Source of the DNA: Biscogniauxia marginata
Lineage: Eukaryota > Ascomycota > Sordariomycetes > Xylariales > Xylariaceae
NCBI GenBank assembly: GCA_022695795.1
Contig: MU404096.1
Span: 248,001 to 312,000, forward strand
Direction: 5' to 3'
Length of the DNA stretch: 64,000 nt
The notes below the pieces were generated by a model. That model was not told the origin of the DNA. It made no database searches and saw only the letters and a program-made list of their open reading frames with translations. The first letter of the stretch is position 1. Each line of letters opens with the position of its first letter. Shown here one piece after another: positions 61,339 through 64,000 of this stretch. Both the position numbers and the translations under genes were made by a program.

Positions 61339-62352
61339 AATAAGGCTAAAGCATCACGATATAAACCATACGGATTATTATAACCAACCTAAATACCTAA
61401 TAAAGCGTGGCATATAATTACATAGGATTTCGTAATAAAACTTCTAGAGTTAAAAGATCTTATTATAAGAGTACTATATAATAACATATAAGTAATTATT
61501 AATAAACTCACGAAATACGCCTACTTTTTATCATTTAACGAATCGAGTATAGTAAAATAATTAGTTTTTAGTTTCTTAAAAGAGTACGTTAATAAATATG
61601 GGCTATTTAAACACGTTGTTTTAAATAAAGACAAGTTGTTTACATTAAAATTTTGGATTAGCTTAATAAAACGAATGGGAATTAAGCAAAAATTGTTTAT
61701 AGCGTATCACCTCTAAACCGACGGATAAATAAAAAAACTAAACTAAATAATAAAACAATATTTACGAAGCTATATTAACTAGGAAATAAATAACTAGGTA
61801 AAATTACTACTAATAACCTAAATAGCATATAACACTTCGATTAACGAAAATATGAAGATATTACTACACAAGGTAGTGTACGGGTAAAAAGCGGAAGTTT
61901 AAAAATAACCAATCGAACTTATAAAAGCACTAGGAGTCGAAATAGAGGCCCCGAGAGTAAAAGTACTATTTAAAAAGGTCTAGGTAATATAATAACAGCT
62001 ATAAAAAGAATTATAGTTTATTTAAGACAAAATAATAAAATATTATAATAAAAAAAGAATCGAGGGACTAATTCTTAGGAAAGAAGATATAATTTACTTA
62101 TTTTACTAACGACAAGGCGTAATATTAAAAACACCTTAAATTAAAATAAAGCGACTTAGCGAAAAACTTAAATTTAAGAAATTAGGACCGTATAGAATTA
62201 AGAAGGTTGTTTCGAAAGTTAATTATAAACTAGTATTATTAAAAAGATTTAAAATACATTTTATATTTTATGTTTTACTTCTAAAACTAGTATTAAATAA
62301 CGCTATATTAGAAAACCAACTAAAATTTAAGGAAAACCCTAATAAGTACAAA

Positions 62353-62493
62353 GTAAAAAAGATATTGGATTTAAAACGGGTCGGAGGTTAGTTATAATAT
62401 TTTGTTAAGTGGGAAGGCTATTTATTAAAAGAAAATACGTGGGAACCTTTTAAACACCTAAAGAACCTGAAGGAAGAGCTTGCGAACTTTCAC
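62353..62493 (+). other. Chromodomain at the end of pol
   Basis: Reads VKKILDLKRVGG, a stop, then FVKWEGYLLKENTWEPFKHL and a helical ending before FH. This is the standard chromodomain pattern and defines the element as a chromovirus. The stops are RIP-type. Confidence 0.9.
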
Positions 62494-63166
62494 CGCCAGA
62501 ACCTAGATTGGCTAGGAGGGCCCGAAGGTCGGGATCCTAGTCTAAAAGGGATAAATCGAAAGAGGGGGCGACCTTAAAAGCAGTATTAATTTGCTTAGTT
62601 AATAAACGCTGCTTAACTTTTAGTTTAACTTGCTTTTCTTTTAAGCGCTTTTATTTCTTTAATTGATTTAAACTTTAAAAACCACGTTAAATCATTTTAA
62701 CTCCACGTTTACGTAATTATATATATTACTTTTATAACTAAATAAGGCGGGCGGTAACTTTATTCATTTTACGTTAAGATTTTAAGAAGTTGTCCTTTGC
62801 GAGGGCCTCCTTATAATTTAATTGCTTTTTTTCTTTATAAATATTTTAAAGAGAAGCTATAAATAAATTGCTATTATCGCAAGATGTGTAATTAGCTTTT
62901 AAACACTTCTCACATTTCGAACTATTTTCGACTTTTTCACATGAGAAGCTTTCTTATAAATAAAAACGATAAAGCATAACTTTAAACCCCAAATCGTGAA
63001 TTAATTAAATGATATCTTTCCGACAAACGGTAAAACTTTTAGGTTTGCTTTTCAACTTAGAAATTCCATTAATTAACATAATAATTATTAATAAAATGGT
63101 AACGAGGAACTATCAAGGAAAAAAGAAGGGAAAAAAGCTCATTTTTATCTTCGGGACAAAGATCCT

Positions 63167-63182
63167 GGGAAGGGAAGAATAG
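63167..63182 (+). other. Polypurine tract
   Basis: A run of purines with only a T near its end, GGGAAGGGAAGAATAG, lies immediately before the 3' LTR. It would prime plus-strand DNA synthesis. Confidence 0.8.
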
Positions 63183-63604
63183 TGTTACGATTTAACTAGA
63201 TCTATTTACCCTTTGCCTTTACGCGTCCGGATTTGGGTTCTCCCTTCTCCCTTATTATCACGTGATAATAGAACGGCGCTCCGTTATGTTTTGGGAGCAA
63301 AACGGAGCACGCTCTCTTATGCTTTAAGAGTAAAATAGAGCTTAAATTAAATAATAAATCTAAATAACTATAAATATAATGGGGTTTCCTTGTGTAATTA
63401 GTCTTAGGTTCTCTAGCTATTAATTTAAGACTATAGTCACTCTTTAATACTATAATAAGAGTACCTTGAAACCTCTTTAACGAATATAACATTGTAAATC
63501 AATTAAACTAATCTTAACCCACTATTACCTTTAAATTAAGAAAACTTAGTACGTACTTACTTGTGAAGTCAGCTGACTAGGAAGTTACAAGGAGGTTTGT
63601 CACA
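63183..63604 (+). repeat. 3' LTR of the chromovirus
   Basis: Begins TGTTACGATT and ends TTTGTCACA, 422 bp. It contains the palindrome TTATCACGTGATAA (63255-63268) and is directly followed by CTTTC. Differences from the 5' LTR are mainly C/T and G/A. Confidence 0.92.
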
Positions 63605-63836
63605 CTTTCATTATAATGTTAAAAAGTAACTATAATCTTAAATTAATAACTAAAAAACTAAAATAAATAACTAAATACATAAGAAATTCTAATTTACTTA
63701 TATTTTATCCTTTATAAAGAGTAACACTTATATTATCTTTAATTCTTAAGAGTTTAACAGAGAATTCCCTTTAAAATTATATAACCTTAAATTATATAAC
63801 TAACTTAATTCTCTTTACCTTTATTAGTTCGTAACA
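63605..63836 (-). repeat. Older inverted LTR, second part, with right TSD copy
   Basis: Starts with the right CTTTC copy (63605-63609) and continues the inverted LTR that stops at 56110. Read on the minus strand it begins TGTTACGAAC at 63836. The segment 63610-63740 is the reverse complement of the arm at 55380-55500. Confidence 0.8.
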
Positions 63837-64000
63837 TTATATCTCCCTTTTAAATGGTTTTATCCTTAAAACTTTTTTTCTTAGTAACTTTTTATTTTAA
63901 TTATATTATTTTATCGTGTTATTAAAAATGTATAAATAAGTTTAAAAAAAAGAATTCTTTCGAATACCGATATAAATTAGTCGCCGCCATCGATTAATTT
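63837..64000. repeat. AT-rich RIP-type DNA at the window edge
   Basis: AT-rich sequence beyond the older LTR; no feature recognised, and the repeat block continues past the window. Confidence 0.6.

Larger units (their letters stand above)
59300..62600 (+). pseudogene. Degraded pol (protease end, RT, RNase H, integrase, chromodomain)
   Basis: All recognisable motifs are in one frame: the protease-RT linker DIILGI near 59350, the RT region from about 59700, the first RT catalytic block near 59962-59982 with Asn in place of Asp (59977-59979), the YxDD box at 60163-60174 reading Tyr-Leu-Asn-Asp, an RNase H segment with KELLVI and the family block before LLSKKGD (60744-60985), integrase HHCC (61216-61338), and the chromodomain at the end. 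Many Gln and Trp codons have become TAA/TAG. The polyprotein cannot be produced. Confidence 0.88.
56111..63604 (+). mobile_element. Ty3/gypsy chromovirus, complete structure, RIP-inactivated
   Basis: A 7494-bp LTR retrotransposon with equal 422-bp LTRs, a CTTTC target duplication, gag, pol in the order protease-RT-RNase H-integrase, a C-terminal chromodomain and a polypurine tract. Gag codons start at positions congruent to 2 modulo 3, and all recognised pol domains and the chromodomain at positions congruent to 1, so pol lies in the -1 frame relative to gag. The frames persist over kilobases, interrupted mainly by TAA/TAG stops, and key residues are changed by C-to-T or G-to-A. This indicates RIP without major indels. 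Both conserved RT aspartate sites examined are altered, so the copy cannot be active. Chromodomain elements of this type (MAGGY, Pyret, Tf1-like) target heterochromatin. Confidence 0.92.

Noticed and set aside
55380..63836. Terminal-inverted-repeat DNA transposon as explanation of the inverted arms
   Set aside because: The arms carry LTR 3' sequence and LTR-type termini; two oppositely oriented LTRs explain them better and no transposase is visible.

Overview
The window is nuclear DNA of a filamentous ascomycete (Pezizomycotina, most likely Sordariomycetes). The evidence is short introns (about 49-312 nt) with GTAAGT-like donors and CTAAC/CTGAT-like branch sites, long gene-free intervals, fungal gene families, and an AT-rich tail with the C-to-T/G-to-A damage typical of repeat-induced point mutation (RIP). 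I see no bacterial operon, CRISPR array, rRNA or convincing tRNA. All identifications come from reading the sequence. Splice sites were assigned by hand so that frame and family motifs are kept across every junction.

Region 1 (1-39 kb) is housekeeping and well spaced: a plasma-membrane/vacuolar type Ca2+-ATPase (+), an 8-kb gene desert, a Sir2/Hst1-type histone deacetylase with an N-terminal AT-hook-like motif (+), a 4-kb gap, a SCY1-like pseudokinase (-) head-to-head with a mitochondrial branched-chain aminotransferase (+), a complex I ESSS/NDUFB11-type subunit (-), a DUF7918-like acidic protein (-), seipin (-) and a Cdc15/Hof1/Imp2-type F-BAR-SH3 cytokinesis protein (-).

Region 2 (40-51 kb) is more accessory: a 3-dehydroshikimate dehydratase (qa-4 type) with no other quinate gene beside it, an extended-SDR NAD(P)-dependent reductase/epimerase, an APH-family phosphotransferase interrupted by one in-frame TAG, an unrecognised two-exon gene, a protoglobin (globin-sensor) protein and a small EthD-domain protein. 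Nothing shows that these six act in one pathway.

Region 3 (about 52.1-64 kb) is an AT-rich, RIP-degraded repeat block. Its core is a complete but inactivated Ty3/gypsy chromovirus of 7494 bp (56111-63604). It has two 422-bp LTRs, a 5-bp target duplication (CTTTC), gag with a damaged zinc knuckle, pol (protease end, RT, RNase H, integrase) in the -1 frame relative to gag, and a C-terminal chromodomain. It is inserted inside an older, inverted LTR of the same broad family. That older LTR faces another LTR-like arm tail to tail across a 324-bp spacer. The 3 kb to its left is degraded DNA that I could not identify.

The most useful leads are: the nested chromovirus and its long unassigned gag-side region; a perfect 10-bp palindrome (TACCTAGGTA) that recurs five times in intergenic DNA; the single-stop APH pseudogene; the AT-hook sirtuin; the fungal protoglobin; and two intron candidates of length 3n without stops that could be retained. 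I did not find a clearly new multi-gene system.
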